NCBI GenBank assembly: GCA_011800805.1
Contig: MPNW01000121.1
Coordinates: 9,680-64,324, forward strand
DNA from: Hirudo medicinalis
Lineage: Eukaryota; Annelida; Clitellata; Hirudinida; Hirudinidae
DNA: 54,645 nt
Reading direction: 5' to 3'
A program made the position numbers and the translations under genes. The notes under the pieces were generated by a model. That model did not search any database and was not told the DNA's origin. It saw only the letters and a program-made list of their open reading frames with translations. This document shows, piece after piece, positions 13,096 to 27,600 of the stretch; within the stretch, counting starts at the first letter, position 1, and every line of letters starts with the position of its first letter.

Positions 13096-13827
13096 TTTAT
13101 TTTTTAAGGTTAGTTGAAGACTTATTCGAAGTCAGAGCAAATATAAGCCACTATGCCAACTCCAGTTATTTGAGACCTGGTGGTATTTTATTATATGAAA
13201 AAAGATTAAAGATTACAGTTCTTAAAAACCATCACACGTTGGCAAGAGTGGAATGGGCCAAAACCATGCTCTCTAACAGAGACGGTTGGGGCAATATTAT
13301 TTTTTCAGATGGGAAGACATTTAACCTAGAAATATCTGATGGTCATCAGTTCCAATGACATGACTTCAGATTGGAAAAAGAAATATTTTTTAGCCTCAGT
13401 TTATGGAGCATAATAGGTAATGATTTGGGGAGGTATTTCCAGTGAATGGTTAACTGAATCGACCTTTCTAGGTGGGAGACAGAATTCTGTAGATTACATC
13501 AAAGTTTTAGAAGATCATCTCCTGCCTTTTGGGGAATAATATTATGAAAAAATTTATTTTCCAGTAAGATAATGCCCCGATCCATATTTCCAAGCTGACA
13601 AGGACATTTTTCAAAAGCGAAATTTGAAAGTTATGAGTTGGCCAGCCTGTTCCCCAGACTTAAATCATATTGAAAGCTTATGGGGTGTGTTGTCAAAATT
13701 GGTTTACATCGATGGAAGGCAGTTCCACTCCAAATCTGACTTGGAAAAGAAGTGCCTGGGAAGAACTGGAAAAATTATAAAAACTGTAGTAAAATCAATG
13801 GATAACAGATGTTTTAAAGTTGATTGA
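13096..13827 (+). mobile_element. Degenerate Tc3-like (Tc1/mariner superfamily) transposase relic
   Basis: Pieces of a DDE transposase lie in order but in shifting frames with stops. They are an RLEWAKK-like block (RVEWAKTML), the first Asp motif (NIIFSDGKTFNLE), an HD-RLEKEIFF-like block, the second Asp motif (DNAPIHISKLTR, preceded by a stop where Gln is usual) and the third motif (WPACSPDLNHIESLWG) with the catalytic Glu near 13,672, then VYIDGRQFHSKSDL. The order and spacing match the Tc3 subfamily. The helix-turn-helix N terminus is missing or unrecognisable, and no terminal repeats were found. The reading frame is disrupted several times, so no active protein could be made. Confidence 0.83.
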
Positions 13828-15664
13828 GAATTTAAAAATAAAAACAACATTAATTCTTACTAATATTTTTTGTTCGTGTTTTACGTGAGGTTTTGTCATT
13901 TTTCGATGGTTTTTGAAAGTGTTTTTCATGGTTACTGGATGCCTCGAAATCACGTTTTCTGAATTTTAAATTAATGCGTTCAAATATTTTGACGAAACTT
14001 TCAGGGATAATCGCAAATATATAGTCGCGCAACTTACTAAAAATTTCACCACATTCATATTTTTATTTAGTGAGTTATCACTAAAATTATGGGGTGTCTT
14101 TATGTAAAAGCACCACTTAAAACTATAGTAAGGTACTGTATCTGAAAAGCGCCGAGTCAAATAACACTTCACCAGTCTGTGAGTAAGGATAACGTTACGA
14201 TACAGAGTTTGATTAGAGTGGCGTATGTTCAACAGAATTCCAAGACCACTAGGATGATTTTAAAACCTATCAGAGCCGCTGTTGACTTCATCTAAAGCTT
14301 CATATAAGTTTTCCTAGCATGGCAAACTAGATAAGAGCAAAGACATCTCGATATCCGATTCGGTCGTCGAGATTCAAGTTTATTGTGACCAATAAATGAC
14401 ACATTAATGTTAAAACTCCATGCTTTCATACTGCCACACCCCAAACCTAATGTCTTCTACTCTCTTGGGGAAAAGAAACACATGCCTTCCTGAATTCCCA
14501 TCCAATCCACTTATCGTTCCCGCATCCGAAACCAATGAATAGATGAATGCTTTAAGGGAGCATCTTTGTTGTCCATGGCTTAACAGGAATTTGAGTGAAA
14601 TTACTACGCTTAGCACCGAAAGTCTTGCAGCAAATCTCTTTGAAAACGATTCTTTGGATTGTTGAAGAAGATTTTTAAATGTTTAACCAAGATTCTCTGC
14701 AGGCGAAAGCTGGGATATTATAACACACTCGCGAACAAATCAAGATTGAACATGTTTATGTTTATTTTGGACATAACAAACCAAAAGTCTGCTTAAAGTT
14801 TTGAGCCAAGAAAATAAATTCGTCCTACTTCTTGTCGAAAAATACTTGCCTCCACTTATTCAAAAAATCGACTCGTACATGCCTAGAAGAGGTGACGCCA
14901 TCTTGAGTCGCTTGCAAGCAGACGTCTTAATCGATTTGGTCGACTCGGCGATCGTAGAAAGGTTTCGAAAGAGAAAAGAAATATTTATCCATACAATACT
15001 TACCACGAGAATAAAACTGATGCCAAAGAAGCAGGGTTTTGCATTCATGTCTAAATAACTCCCCCTAGCGTTCGGAAGGCGTCGCAAGAACACAGAAATG
15101 CATTTAGCACAACATTCGTAGAACGAGCCGCATGGGCGCTTCAAGAAATACAAAACTGTGCTTCATTTCATAAGAACGTCTTGCGTCGCTCAAATGTTAC
15201 TTGATGGAAGATGGAAATACTTTCTCGCAGACTTTCGGGTTTTTGGGTTTTTTTCCAATTTAAGGCGAAAGTATTTTTTTAGGAGGGCCGAGAAATAAAC
15301 AATCCACTAACGCGGCGAACTTGCTCAAGTAGTAGCACCTTTCACTCACTCTCTTCAAAATAGGAGAACGGAAATGAGCCGGCATATGCTGGACATTGTT
15401 TCAAGCGGACAATATATTAAGCACACAAAAGAGTTGCCAACCGACAAACATATCTGCCAGTCAGCCTGCGTTCGGTCACGGAGCACGACCGCGTGCGGAC
15501 ATAAATTCGGCAGCCTATCCGCGTCACAAGCGAGAAGCAATATTTATCGGCTTGCTTCATGATGATTGAACAACAACCACTACAATTGGTCACCACTCGA
15601 AATCCGCTACCACCACTCGGGTCTTTTACGGATCTCAGTCAGTCGGTCGCCATAGAGAGCCACG
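13828..15664. other. Intergenic region upstream of the lectin receptor gene
   Basis: About 1.8 kb without a supportable gene. An 85-codon open frame at 14801-15058 has no start context, splice partner or recognisable domain. The last few hundred bases probably hold the receptor promoter and 5' UTR. Confidence 0.45.
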
Positions 15665-18600
15665 ATGAAGTGGACGATTTTTGAACTGTTTTTCTGCTTA
15701 TCATGGATTCCTTTCCTCGAGTCTGATCCAATAAAAGACACGAACGTCGATAGCCCTCCAGGGACCGGTGAGTGGGACAACTTGTTGACAACTTTCATTC
15801 CAATTTTTTTCTAGACATAAATTCAAGAGTGCAAAACGACAACAATCGTGACGCAGGGATGAATTTTGTTGTTGATGATGATTATGATGATAGCGCTCTA
15901 GATATTTGTAAGGATAAAATTCTGCTGCTGATGAAATCGATGATAATACCGATGAATAGACTCAAGGTAGTAAGGAAGATGATAGGCTTAGATGTTGATG
16001 ATGGTGGTTCTGATAGTGATGAAGATGAAGATGATGATGATGGCGGTGGTAATGATGAAGATAGTGATGGTTGTGATAATGATGAAGATGATGATGATGA
16101 ATGGAATGCATCAATTGATCTTAAGCAGGTGTCGACTGCAGGTGTAACTCGTAATCAGTTCGATCGGCAGATAACTTTCGATGGCATATTTCCATCTTGT
16201 TAGAATCTAACGATGATTTTCAAATAAATTAAATTCATAAAAATTACTCCCAGACGTTTCTATGTTTATTTACGAAAGAGAACCTATCAATATGAAGAAC
16301 AATGTTATTCATCGGATGATGATAAAATAGCCTTAATAATAACCACAATAAAAATAATAACAACCTTTCCGATTGTCTCTTTGATGCACTGCTTTTTTTC
16401 GTGGTACAACAATGAGTTCCTCCTCTTCTTCTTCCTCTTCTTTATCCTCCTCCTCCTCCTCCTCCTCATCATCATCAACTTCTTCGTCGACATCACCATA
16501 ATCGTCATCGTCGTCGTCCTCTTCCGACATCTTCGGTTATCAATCAAGGAGCTAATTATTGGCATCCCAATCATCTTGAACACTTATGTTCCCCTTAAAC
16601 ATCTGAGGATTATGATCTCCCCGTGTAACAGTTTTCTTTCAAATTGAATTCCATGGAATTTCTCTTCAACATCGGAGTCGTCATCATGCGATCCATTTGA
16701 AGGCACCGCGACATAACAATATTGCCAATAAATATGCACAATAATCAGCTCATTCATAATTTCTGATGTCGTGTAACTAATAATACAATCATTGTTTTAT
16801 GTAATAAATTTCACGTAATTGCAATTTAATTATGAAACATAACAAGTGTCGTGATTAAAATTATTTATTCTTATTTCTGTTACGAAAATATTTCATTGAT
16901 TTTAAAACTGAACCCTTGAAAAAATATGATTACCATTACTAATATTGTCACTCTCATAACCTATACCATTATGTGTCAGGTGACATGTTACTGTAGGGAA
17001 ACACAATACAATATTCCTGTTATTAGTAATGATTATGAACATAATTATGCTCCAGCAAAACATACAAACGTAGGTAATTACGTGAGCAGATAAAAATGAT
17101 GCATTGAGAATAATTAGTTGAAACTGCTGAGATACACAATTCATGGGAAAATGTCGCATTAAATTTCATGGAAGAGTGAACAGGTTGTCATGTAGTTCAT
17201 GTACAAATAACTTCCATGGTCCGAGAATCATAGAAGACGCCGACAAACGTCATTATCTTCTTATGATAATGCCTTCATAGTAACACCATACCTGCTCCTA
17301 ATGTTAAATTATTCGGCGGTTTTGTTTTGCTTTTCAGGCAACTAAATGTCATTTATGTAATTTTATAAAAATAACAATATGGCAACTTTGTTAAAATCTA
17401 ACAGTAATAGTTAATTTACAATGCGCCGTGTGGCATCTATTTCCAAATGGACGTGTGACATCGTGATCAAATAAACCTAACATTAATGCATTATTATTCT
17501 TTTAACCTGCGATTAACCTACAAATCAATAAAAAATATTAAGCGCCACGTAATTTCAACTAAATGTGAATTCGACATGGAAATTTGATTGTTTTGATTTG
17601 GCTCCCACTTTTATAGTCGCGATAAAAATGTCGCGACGAATGTATTAACACTGTTATTGTAGTTATTGTTATTGTCGTTTCATTCCCATAATCATTGTCG
17701 GTCAGAATTTATAGAGTAAACTTCTGTCGCGTTTTCTTCGAACGAACTTCAAAATTCTGCCAATCACTTTTTTTTTATTGCGCTTTTGAAACTTTCTTCA
17801 GTATTACACGAATCTGTGAAATTGTAATTTCGAATTTTTAGTTCTCGTTAATGCTCTCGTTGGTGCTAATCTTTTTTATTTTTATTTTTTATCTTAATTT
17901 GAAGTTTGACGAGTTCAATACAACCTGGCATTGAAGTGATTATTGTTTAATTGGATCATGGAAACTACGGAAGGCTTGTCATACTAACTTTGACGATTGT
18001 TGAAATGGTTTTTAAATCTGATGATGGTGTTGGTGGTAGTGATGATGATGACAAAAATAAAAACATCATTGAAGCAGTCAATTTTACATAGGCAGAATAA
18101 GTCATTTTTATTCGAATTTGATAAGATAAGCCGCTCGAAGGGAACGTGAATTTATTAAGATTTAACTCTTAAAAAATACATAGAGTTGGAGTGAATAAAT
18201 TAAAGTTAACTAAAAAATAGATGACATTTGAAATAATGAAACAAATAATTCTGTTGAAAGGAATTGATTTGCATTCGACCTCATCAGGCAGATGCGTCTT
18301 TTATTCTTCCTAATTCCTGCTACGCAATGACAGCTGCCTCACAAAACGAACTCGAATTCATTTTTACAGCAGTTTCAAACAACCAACAGTAAAATGCATG
18401 AAAATTAAATAATGTATTTACGTTGCTATTTTAATAGATATTATTTGCCTGATTTTATTCTAAAAATCGTCAATGATAAATGCCTGTGCATCAAGCACGG
18501 ATTCTTGTTGATGGTTGTCACTTGGCAGATATCCCCTGATGACAGGGACAAATATTACTTATTCGAGAAAATGGAATTGATCAATATTTATTATGACTAT

Positions 18601-21600
18601 AATAATGAATTGTAATAAAAATGATTTTCAGTGATTACAAATGAGTTTTGCGGCTACGAAAGGTTCTTGGCCAGATGCAATCCACGAGAAGTTATACATG
18701 TCAGGAATGCAAGTTTCGGACGCATGCGTGCCGGAAAGTGCGTCACGGGAGATTACTCTCACGCTATTGGTTGTTCCAGCGACGTAACGAGCCACGTGAG
18801 TAGTATGTGCACAGGGCGACAGAACTGCTCATTCCTGGTAGCCATGATGGATTCCGTAGCTCAACCGTGTGCCAAAGATTTCAAGTCTTACCTAGAAGCC
18901 TCCTACGTCTGTCACGAAGGTTACTTCACTCAGTGAACTTTGCCTCTCGGTTCAACAGCTGGGCCATCATTTATCTTATGAATCTAAGAACGTTTTCTGG
19001 ATTATTCAGGCTTTCGTTCAACTATCATTAATCTAATTTTAAACCTTATATTTGAGTTATTCATTTATTTAAAGTATTTTCAAAATTGTCCACAGCATAC
19101 TTCGTCGAAAAGAACTGCGGAGATAACTCAGTTGTTCTAACGAAGACAGAGTGGTCAGGTTACCTGGCCTTCTATTGGCGTCACCTCCTGCTCAATCCAC
19201 CGCTCGAGTTCGGTTCGATCTGCACATGGAAGTTCACCGTGGAGGACGGAAGGAGGATCGAAATGTCCTGGATCAAGACTTTCCAAGGTTTCGAGTGATT
19301 GAACTGTGCTAAGTGATTGAAATCGTGGAATTTTTAATTGAATTGGTAAGTGGTTTCGTTGCTTACACATCCAGCGTTTCATACCCATCCATCAACGCAG
19401 AAATCCGTCGATTCATCCAGAAAAACATCCGTCTCTTTCCAGCTCTTTCAGCGGCAGTTGAGGAGGAGCAAATAATCTTCATCGAATGACCCGAGAATGG
19501 GTCGCTCATACGTGTGGAGGTCGTAAATCTTGTGGACGCATTAAGATTCTCATCAGAGCGACAATTGATTTGATTTATAGAAACCGCGATCTCTGCCACT
19601 ATTTACTTTCTCCGAGTCTTTGAGAATCGATTAAAACCAACACCATCGAGTCGACCTCGGACCATCACTCAGCAAACGACCTTGACTCCATCAAACCCCC
19701 CTCCTTTCTTCTCCATCTCCATCTGGTCACACATGGTTGCCATGTCGTTGCATTTTCATTCTGCCAGGCACGAAGCTCACTCAATCATGCATAAATAACC
19801 CGCTGTGTGGAACGCCCACGGTCTCCTATTTCTACGAATGTTGCTAATAAGCCACCAGCCATAAAAGTGTTCTTCCTTTATCTCGGAGAGCAGAGTAGCT
19901 GATGGGCTATTGTTTATGTAGGAAAATAATCTTGGGGGGTCGCTGGAGTCTTCCAATAACGCACATGATGTTTCTTATCAAACTGACAGGAATACTCCAT
20001 CTATAACAGCCGCCTTAATGCAGAGAGTCGCTTTAGTCGTTCGATTTAGCTGAGCATCTTTAAACGGAATTCATTCTCTTCCATTCTTCCAGCACACGGC
20101 GCCAACTTCTGATCGGATCCAGCTCATGCGCGCCTAAGAGGATAAGTAGGGATGCGATTGAAGGCTGTGTAAATAATCGGTCGCGAGCGAGGTTTTGTCG
20201 ACTGTAAGAGGAGATAAGACAGCACTAATCTATAATTTAGACCATGCGATTCAGACCCATTGACGTCCAGAACTCGCTTTAAAACTTTCCGGAGTGCGAG
20301 ATGCGAACGGGGAGATGAAGAAGAGTTCGATTGAATGGGATGATGACATTCGAAGATGAATGGTCGACATCTCGAGATGCAATGTTTGCTCAGAAATCGA
20401 GGCAAATGTAATCCTCTGAATGGGGCAATTGATTCCCTGAGGATTACCATTTAACCATCGTGTCTAGCTATCCTGAAAGGATCCTATTCTAAAAGAATCT
20501 GATCGCACTTGAGAAAAACATCAATGGAGAAATAAGAGAGATGTTCTATTTTAAAAATACATCAATCCAGGACAGGATTTCATGCGAGCCATCCATTTGT
20601 CTCAATAAAACTCAAATTCTTTTATATCAGGTGTCCATCAATGTTCGTTTCGATGACCTGTTCTTAGGTGCAATATTCAAATGCTTCCTGAAAACTGAAA
20701 AACAGCCATTATGAGATCTTTGTTTGGAAGCCACTACGGAAAAACCAGCTCTGCTCTTGCAGACAAGAGAATGAAACGCAGGTATGAGATTCGTTAGGAA
20801 GTCGTTGAGTTCATTTGACCAGGTGTTTGGATGAAGAGAAGAGTATCTCAAATTACGCAATTAACGAGACATGGGGGGACACGGACCCATCCGAGAGGAT
20901 TGGAGTGCAAACTTCGGTATAAAGATTGCGTTGAAATCCAGCGTACGGGGAACAATTAGTGGTGGATAAATATGTGAAGAAACGACAAGCGAAAAATGAT
21001 GCTTCGTAGAGGGGCGGGGGAATTGATAAAGTTTGAAGGAATCGAACTTCGGAAATCCGAGGACGGCTCCTTGAAGCATTCCGTAGTTTCCAGGGCACTT
21101 CAGTCCAACTCCGGTTTTGATCAGTTCATGCGTTTCCATGACAACTTGACAGATGCGTGCGAGCGTCATCTCCACGATGTCATCCGAATGTCACGTTATT
21201 AACTTCGTTCCAGTCAACACGAACTCGGGATGTTCGTCGTTCGAAGTGTAACCAACCGTCGTTGGACAGAGCGTCACTATTCCCCCACAGAATTTTTCCG
21301 AATCTGTCGTTGCACTCGGACGAGATCTGCTTACTCTCCTCTCGACGTCGTAAACGTCACTGGTCGAAGAGTGAGCCAGAAATTCAGTGCGTCTCGAAGT
21401 GGGATTCGGAAAACAATCAGAATGTCTCGACAAACGTCAAGAAGGAATCATCTTCTTAAAGTAGTTTTGCAGACCATCTTTACTTAGACCATCGAATTAC
21501 AACATTCGAGTTCAATTTAATATATTAAAACAACTTTAGTAAAGATTCGGCCGAATCTACAAGAAGATAAAACCGAAACATTCACGGAAATGAAAAAAAA

Positions 21601-24600
21601 AGATAAAAGCCTTTTAATACACTTATTATTGAAATAATCTTCCGCGGCATTACATTGACTTTCGTGAATAATTCGTTAACATTCCGAAGAACACAAGATT
21701 TGATCAGCAAACATTATTTAATTATATTGACATCTTCCTGATTTGGTGGTAAACACGGGACACGAAACAAAAGGGCCGACTATTTGTGATGAGTTACGTG
21801 GTCGGGCGTACATAATTGGCTGTTTTTTTATGGAACCCACACTGCTCCACCAACGGACTAATTGGCAGCCGGGCTGCTTCGTAATGAAGTGACTCGCTGG
21901 TGGCACGAACCTCCGGATTCTTCGTAAATGAAATTTTTCCTTAAAAACGAATATTTATCAGCACCTTTATTGTGTTAATCCGCACATCACTGTTTCTTGT
22001 TGAATTTATATCCGCCAGAATAAACACTTGAATTAAGAGTCTAGATTTAAACATGGCTGCCACTCGAGTGAAAATTATTGACATCGCGAGTAAAAGTGAA
22101 CTCGACTCTGAATGTTTAGCGGGTTCTTTTATTTACGACCATCAGTCCTCAATGCCATTCTTTCGTGCAATGGACTCTAGTCACGTGAAGGCGTATATTT
22201 GTTTTTTATGTTTAAAGAACTTTTCTCCGGAAGCAGTGGGTTTTTGTAATGAAAAATACAGCTATCGCTGCCGGAGTCAGCGCACTAGGCATTGTTTTAT
22301 AAAATGAAAAGTAATTTCAAAATTATATGTCAAAGTATTTATAGTAATAAAATATCGCAAGTAATCGACGAAGACTTAAAGTATAACATTTTCAAAGTTA
22401 TATCAAACGATCACCAGAAATGGAGGTGAAGTTTGCCTTTGTCTGAAAAGTAAAGCAATATGGGAGTATGATGCATATTTCCTATGTTTCAGATTCATAT
22501 TTAGTCGAAATGTTTTTCGTCACATTCTGTTAAATTCCTATTCGTACCGAGTTTTGGCTGCCTAACTCCCCCGTATTATCCCGCCAATCAAGTTTTATCG
22601 TCGGTCGATCAGGCGTACAATGAATTATTCATATCTTGTTGCCCGTAGTACTGAATTCCCACTTTTAACGAGAATGATCATACATCAAAGACAATCACGA
22701 TACCTTCTACCACTAACTTGGCTAGTTTTTCGATCGTTCCGAACTCTTAGCCACAGTTTAATTGCTCGGCTTTCCTTGATTAAGACCATTTCTCGTGGGT
22801 GGAAATGCTCTTATGTTTTCAGTACAAATGGGAGTGGTTAATTCTCTTCGGTCATGCAGAGTCATGAGGCTACACTTCTTCATCGGTTATTCTCGCTACC
22901 CAGACGAGGTGCCGCGCGGAATATAAATGATGGAGGCCCGAGTCGAACTCTCATGAATTTGCATTTTATCGTCATTTCACGGAGTCTAAAAAGGCCAAAG
23001 AGAAAAACATGGTCAAGTCTTTTGCTCCTTTTAGCGTTAAAGAGATGTCCTTACAGAAGATTAGATGAATGTCATCGTTCATTGTGCTGAGAGAGAGATG
23101 GATGGTTAGGCCTGGGATAAAAATAGGGGTTGTTAATGGCCATGTTTAGAGTGCATCAGTATATATGGCGTTTTGCAGAAGTTTCTGTATGAATCGGATA
23201 CTACGATCCGATATTTACTGAGTTACTGCGATATTTCTGCGACAATAAACTGAAATGTGGATATTTATTGTGCCAGTCCTTTGTGTTGCTAACAACATGG
23301 ACAATAAGAATTTATTTTATTAACAATTATTTATCGCTGTTCCATTATTGACATTAAACGTTGTAACAAATGTTTATTATGGCATTTTCTAGACTTTATT
23401 CTTATTCTATCACACATATGAAGCCCCGGGTCATCGTTCAAGCGGTCTTATGATGGATCTCAAGCTGTGATGTACTTAATTCAGGTCGAGCATGACCCCG
23501 GCATGAAAAATCCCCAATGGGCCACAGAATGATGCAAGGGGAGTGCAAAGTCACCACGTAATCTCCTTACTATCCTCAGATAACTTTTATTGCTCCCAGA
23601 AATCAAAAATTAATCGAACATTCGGCAAGAGTTTCACTTGATTTCAATTTTAGTTCCATTTTTACTCCTCTCGTCGAATGTTTCCACTTGAAATAAAATA
23701 TAAACGATAATATTCCATTAAAAATATGCTCGCGATTGGAACAGTTTTTGGACGAGTGCGGAATTGAGTTGTGAGGATGTTGCTGACGCATTTTGAAAAC
23801 CGAGTTAATTGTCATTCTAAATATTGAAGATGCATCGGAGATTATAGACTTCAACTTAATCCCGTCTAAACTGAAGTTAATTACTCTGATGAAAAGTGGA
23901 TGATTGTGATGAGGATGATGGTGGTAGTTGTGGTGAAAATGATGATGATGATAAGAACAGCGATTACGATGATAATAAGGATGAAAATATGCTAAACCCC
24001 CAAAGCGCAGATAAGATGGAACACGTGTTACATTTATGAAACCCAGAGGATTTAAATCCTCATGTTCATCATCATTAATATTTTACATCTCCAGATATAT
24101 TTTATCCCTTCATACATAATTCAAATGAATATATTGTGCTAACAAGAGACAACTTCTATCAACCAATCAGAAAAGAAAGATTTGCAGAAATATGGTAATG
24201 GTTAGAGTCAAAGATCAGGATTAGAGGTTCGGGTTAAGAGTTAGGGATCAGAATTAGGGGTGCCTCGGCTCTTCCCGGATTTCGTTGACACCAAAAACAT
24301 CTCCGGGTCTCAGGAGCGGAGGAGCACGCCATATAAATTTTCATTACAAGCCTCAAGTAACGTGATGAAATGCAAATCTCGCCCTCTCCTGGACTCGGTC
24401 ACGTGTTTCCGGCGAGATTGCCAACATGGAATTTACGAACACGGCAAGAATCGCCTGCCTGTTTTACGGCTGTTTCCGACGCCCACCACATGTTACAGCC
24501 GAGCCCAGCAATTACTGTCATTAATAATAATAATAATAAAATAATAATAATTATAATTATATTATTATATAAATGCCAGCCAATTGTAATTATCATTAGC

Positions 24601-27600
24601 AACATATTAATGACCGTTGCTTGCATCACTACATGTTTAATTACTATTGTGTATTTTTATGTTGTGATTACGTTCTTATGACTGTTACGTATGCCTTGTA
24701 ATGTTGCTATTGTTGCTATTGTCGCATAAGTTGTGGGCGTGTCTTAGTTAATGTTTGAGTTTCAATAAATGTTTCTGCATTGAAAATGTTGATGATGACA
24801 ATGAAAATGACAATAAGATAAATAACGTGCATGCAATGATATCAAACCATAAATGTTTTGCAGACACTCCACCTGTTAAACCAACCTCCGTTCCCAGGCA
24901 AAGGAATCTCAGCCTAATCAACCACTCGTTTTTTAAGCCAAACTTGAGATGCCCCGTCAAAATGTGGGTTTCTGAGTCTTCTGACAACGAGGTGTCGGTG
25001 TCGGCCTGCCAAGACCTTTCGAACAGACAGAGAACATTCTACACGTCCTTAGGAAACAAAATGCTACTCAAGATTCAGATGGAACTCAGTGCCAAGGATG
25101 AGGTTGTGTCCTTCTACGTCAGCCGACCGAACGAAGTCCTTCCTTGGCAGAACAAATTGCTCCACTTCAAGGGTGAGCCCCATTAAAATAAAAATTTGTT
25201 TAAAGGAATGAAATAAAATTTCTGTTTTTATGGCCGTCGTTAGCGCTCCAAGCAGTTGTCCCGGAGGAAAGTTGTTTGCGAATTGTTGAAAAACTGTGTC
25301 CACGTTACTTGTTGATTTGTTTTCGCTTCTATTTTTTTTATTTCCTCCCGAGTCGACAGTTTTCAAAGTTGTTATTGCTTCCCATTTTGTTTCGATTTAT
25401 TCTGGAAACACCCATACACTGAGGAAATTTTCTTGTAAACCTCAGAAATTGAGGGGAATTCGAGCAAAGTTGTCAAACACAAACTTCTAAACTGGGACGA
25501 TGAGACCTTATCGAACCATAACAGGACTATTGGCGTGTGCTTTATCGGGTCGGTAGGGATGCTTATGATGAATTGTAACAACTACCATTATCAAGGAAAT
25601 TAATGTCTCCTCGTTATTTACGAACATCACCAGGAATCCCTCGCACATGCCCCTTCCCCTTGCGAAGTCCCGTGCCACCAAGTGGAGCAGAAATTCTTTC
25701 TGCTCGGTCGGGTTTAGTTGGTGAAGGAAACGTCCACAATAAAACTATCCGCTCCATCATGACCACTGAGTTATGTGGAGATGTCGTGAAAATTTGTCAC
25801 TTAGTTCCACATTTCCGACGACCCTGCACTGCCTTGATATTGAAATCAAGGCTGATTAAGCATTCTCAGGATCTTTCGACTCTTCCTGTGCGGATGTCTT
25901 CATGCCTCCTATTGCGTGCAAATGTAGCCTTTTGAACGACAAGAGCAAGCAGCGGAAGATGTAAGAAACTATTTCCAGAAAATTTAATAAAACTTTGTTT
26001 TATGCAAATTGTATTTCATCCCTTACAAGCGATGCTCCTCACAATATTGGATTCGCACGGATGGCATTGAATTTCCGACAATAATATCAAATACTCACAA
26101 ATAACATTGAACCTCCAATACAGACAATGTTTGGAGCGAAGCACGGCTTGTGACATATTCTAAGTTGTTCGAAGATCAAATGTAAACACTAGCGACTTCC
26201 TTTTGTTTGAGCATCGGAAAAAGAGGTCGCTAGATGCAATAAAAACTCAGACCCGCCTCATTTCTTCCTTTTTTAAGACTACGTGCATTTGGCATGTCGT
26301 GTGTTTTGTCTGAACAGTCGTTGGATGCCCTAAAGTCGAGCAATCGGGGGATCACACGACCTGGCAACACGGCGACAGTGCAGCGGTGGTATGCGCTTCC
26401 AGCGGCAAGACGTGGTACCTGTCGTGCAGGGACGGAAAGTGGATTGGATTCGTTGGCAACTGTTCAAAAGCAGGTGAGTTCTTTTAAAGAAAAAATTCTA
26501 GAATTTGTATCGGAAGTTTTGTCTGGTCATCAATTATTCTCCTCTGAAATAAATGTCCTGCGATTGCTCTGCTTAAAATATGGACACGCAGTACGAAGAA
26601 ACCGTCCACACGTCGTGGAGAATGTCAAAACTTTGAAAATTGATCAGAACCGAATGAGTGAGAGAAGGAGCAGAAATTTCTCATAAAGGAATGATTGATG
26701 GAGACCGATGGTCTGGTGTTGAGTAGATGATGTAAGTTGACGATCCCCAGCCATCCAACATTTCTTCATCACATCCATCGATTGCACATTCGATTATTAT
26801 TCGAGTATTTCCTCATTCTCAACAATTCTATTCACCACCTCTTAAAAATGCAGTTGAATTGGCAACTGTTGCCACGATTAAAGAATAAATGGAGTGTATA
26901 GATGGAAACGTTCGAATGAAAAAATAGGTCACGGTATTTTATGGTCCATTGGAGCATGCGCTGTGTTGACCTCGTTAGGAGTGGATGTGATCACTCGTTG
27001 CTGGTCCCAGTCAGAAAGTTTCAATTTCAAAGCTGAGGAGCCAATACAACGGGTCCTTCAATCGCATCCTTCCACTCTGCAAGTACGCATTTTACCAACA
27101 ACCGGTTTCCATCGATCACGTGATGTCAGAATATCGACCAAATAAATGCACTCCTTCGCGCCAAGCTCTCTTCCGAGAATGTTTCGCGTGGTGCTGCATG
27201 AAATATTCTTATTCGAACTATCTGCCGTCATCGCCACCACTCGCTTCCTCACCTTCGACGTTACTCAACACCTTCGAGATCACCTTCGTTATCAATGTTA
27301 TCATCGCCGTCATCCTCACTTTCTGCTCAGTGCTCGCGAGGTACGAACGAATAATTTTTATCTCAACATTCGCAGACCATAAAAAACTCGTGTCTGCAGA
27401 GGCATCCAATATGGGACCAACTGAGCTGAGTAACGGTTAGATCCTCTTATCTTGCCTCCTGTCATCGGTGTCGATTTGTTCTGCCATTGTTAAACTTTTA
27501 ATTTCACTCACAACCAGGGGCGGTCATGGCTGTCTTGGTGGGCGTGGTCACCGGGTTTGCCATAGGGATGTTGCTTCTCTTCGCCATCGTCTTCACTAAA

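Larger units (their letters stand above)
19288..24863 (+). other. 5.6-kb intron of the lectin receptor gene
   Basis: No nested gene could be supported. The 19.6-21.5 kb part has visibly more G+C than its surroundings and many overlapping short open frames on both strands, with none showing domain signals. A degenerate TTAGGG-like patch lies at 24195-24262 and an AAT microsatellite at 24522-24552. Confidence 0.55.

Noticed and set aside
14801..15058. 85-codon plus-strand open frame
   Set aside because: An antisense open frame of similar length overlaps it, with no splice partner and no domain signal.
15772..16203. Long acidic Asp/Glu-rich open frame
   Set aside because: It is generated by GAT/GAA repeats in an intron and overlaps the donor of receptor exon 1; composition is pure low complexity.
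16305..16647. Overlapping Arg/Lys, Glu/Asp and Phe/Leu open frames on both strands
   Set aside because: All three are frames of one TTC/TCC/ATC triplet tract.
20124..21487. Cluster of overlapping open frames on both strands
   Set aside because: Similar length in several frames fits higher G+C rather than coding; none shows domain motifs or good splice junctions.
24260..24544. 94-codon open frame ending in the AAT repeat
   Set aside because: The end is microsatellite-encoded isoleucine; the rest shows no recognisable domain, although a transposon scrap cannot be excluded.
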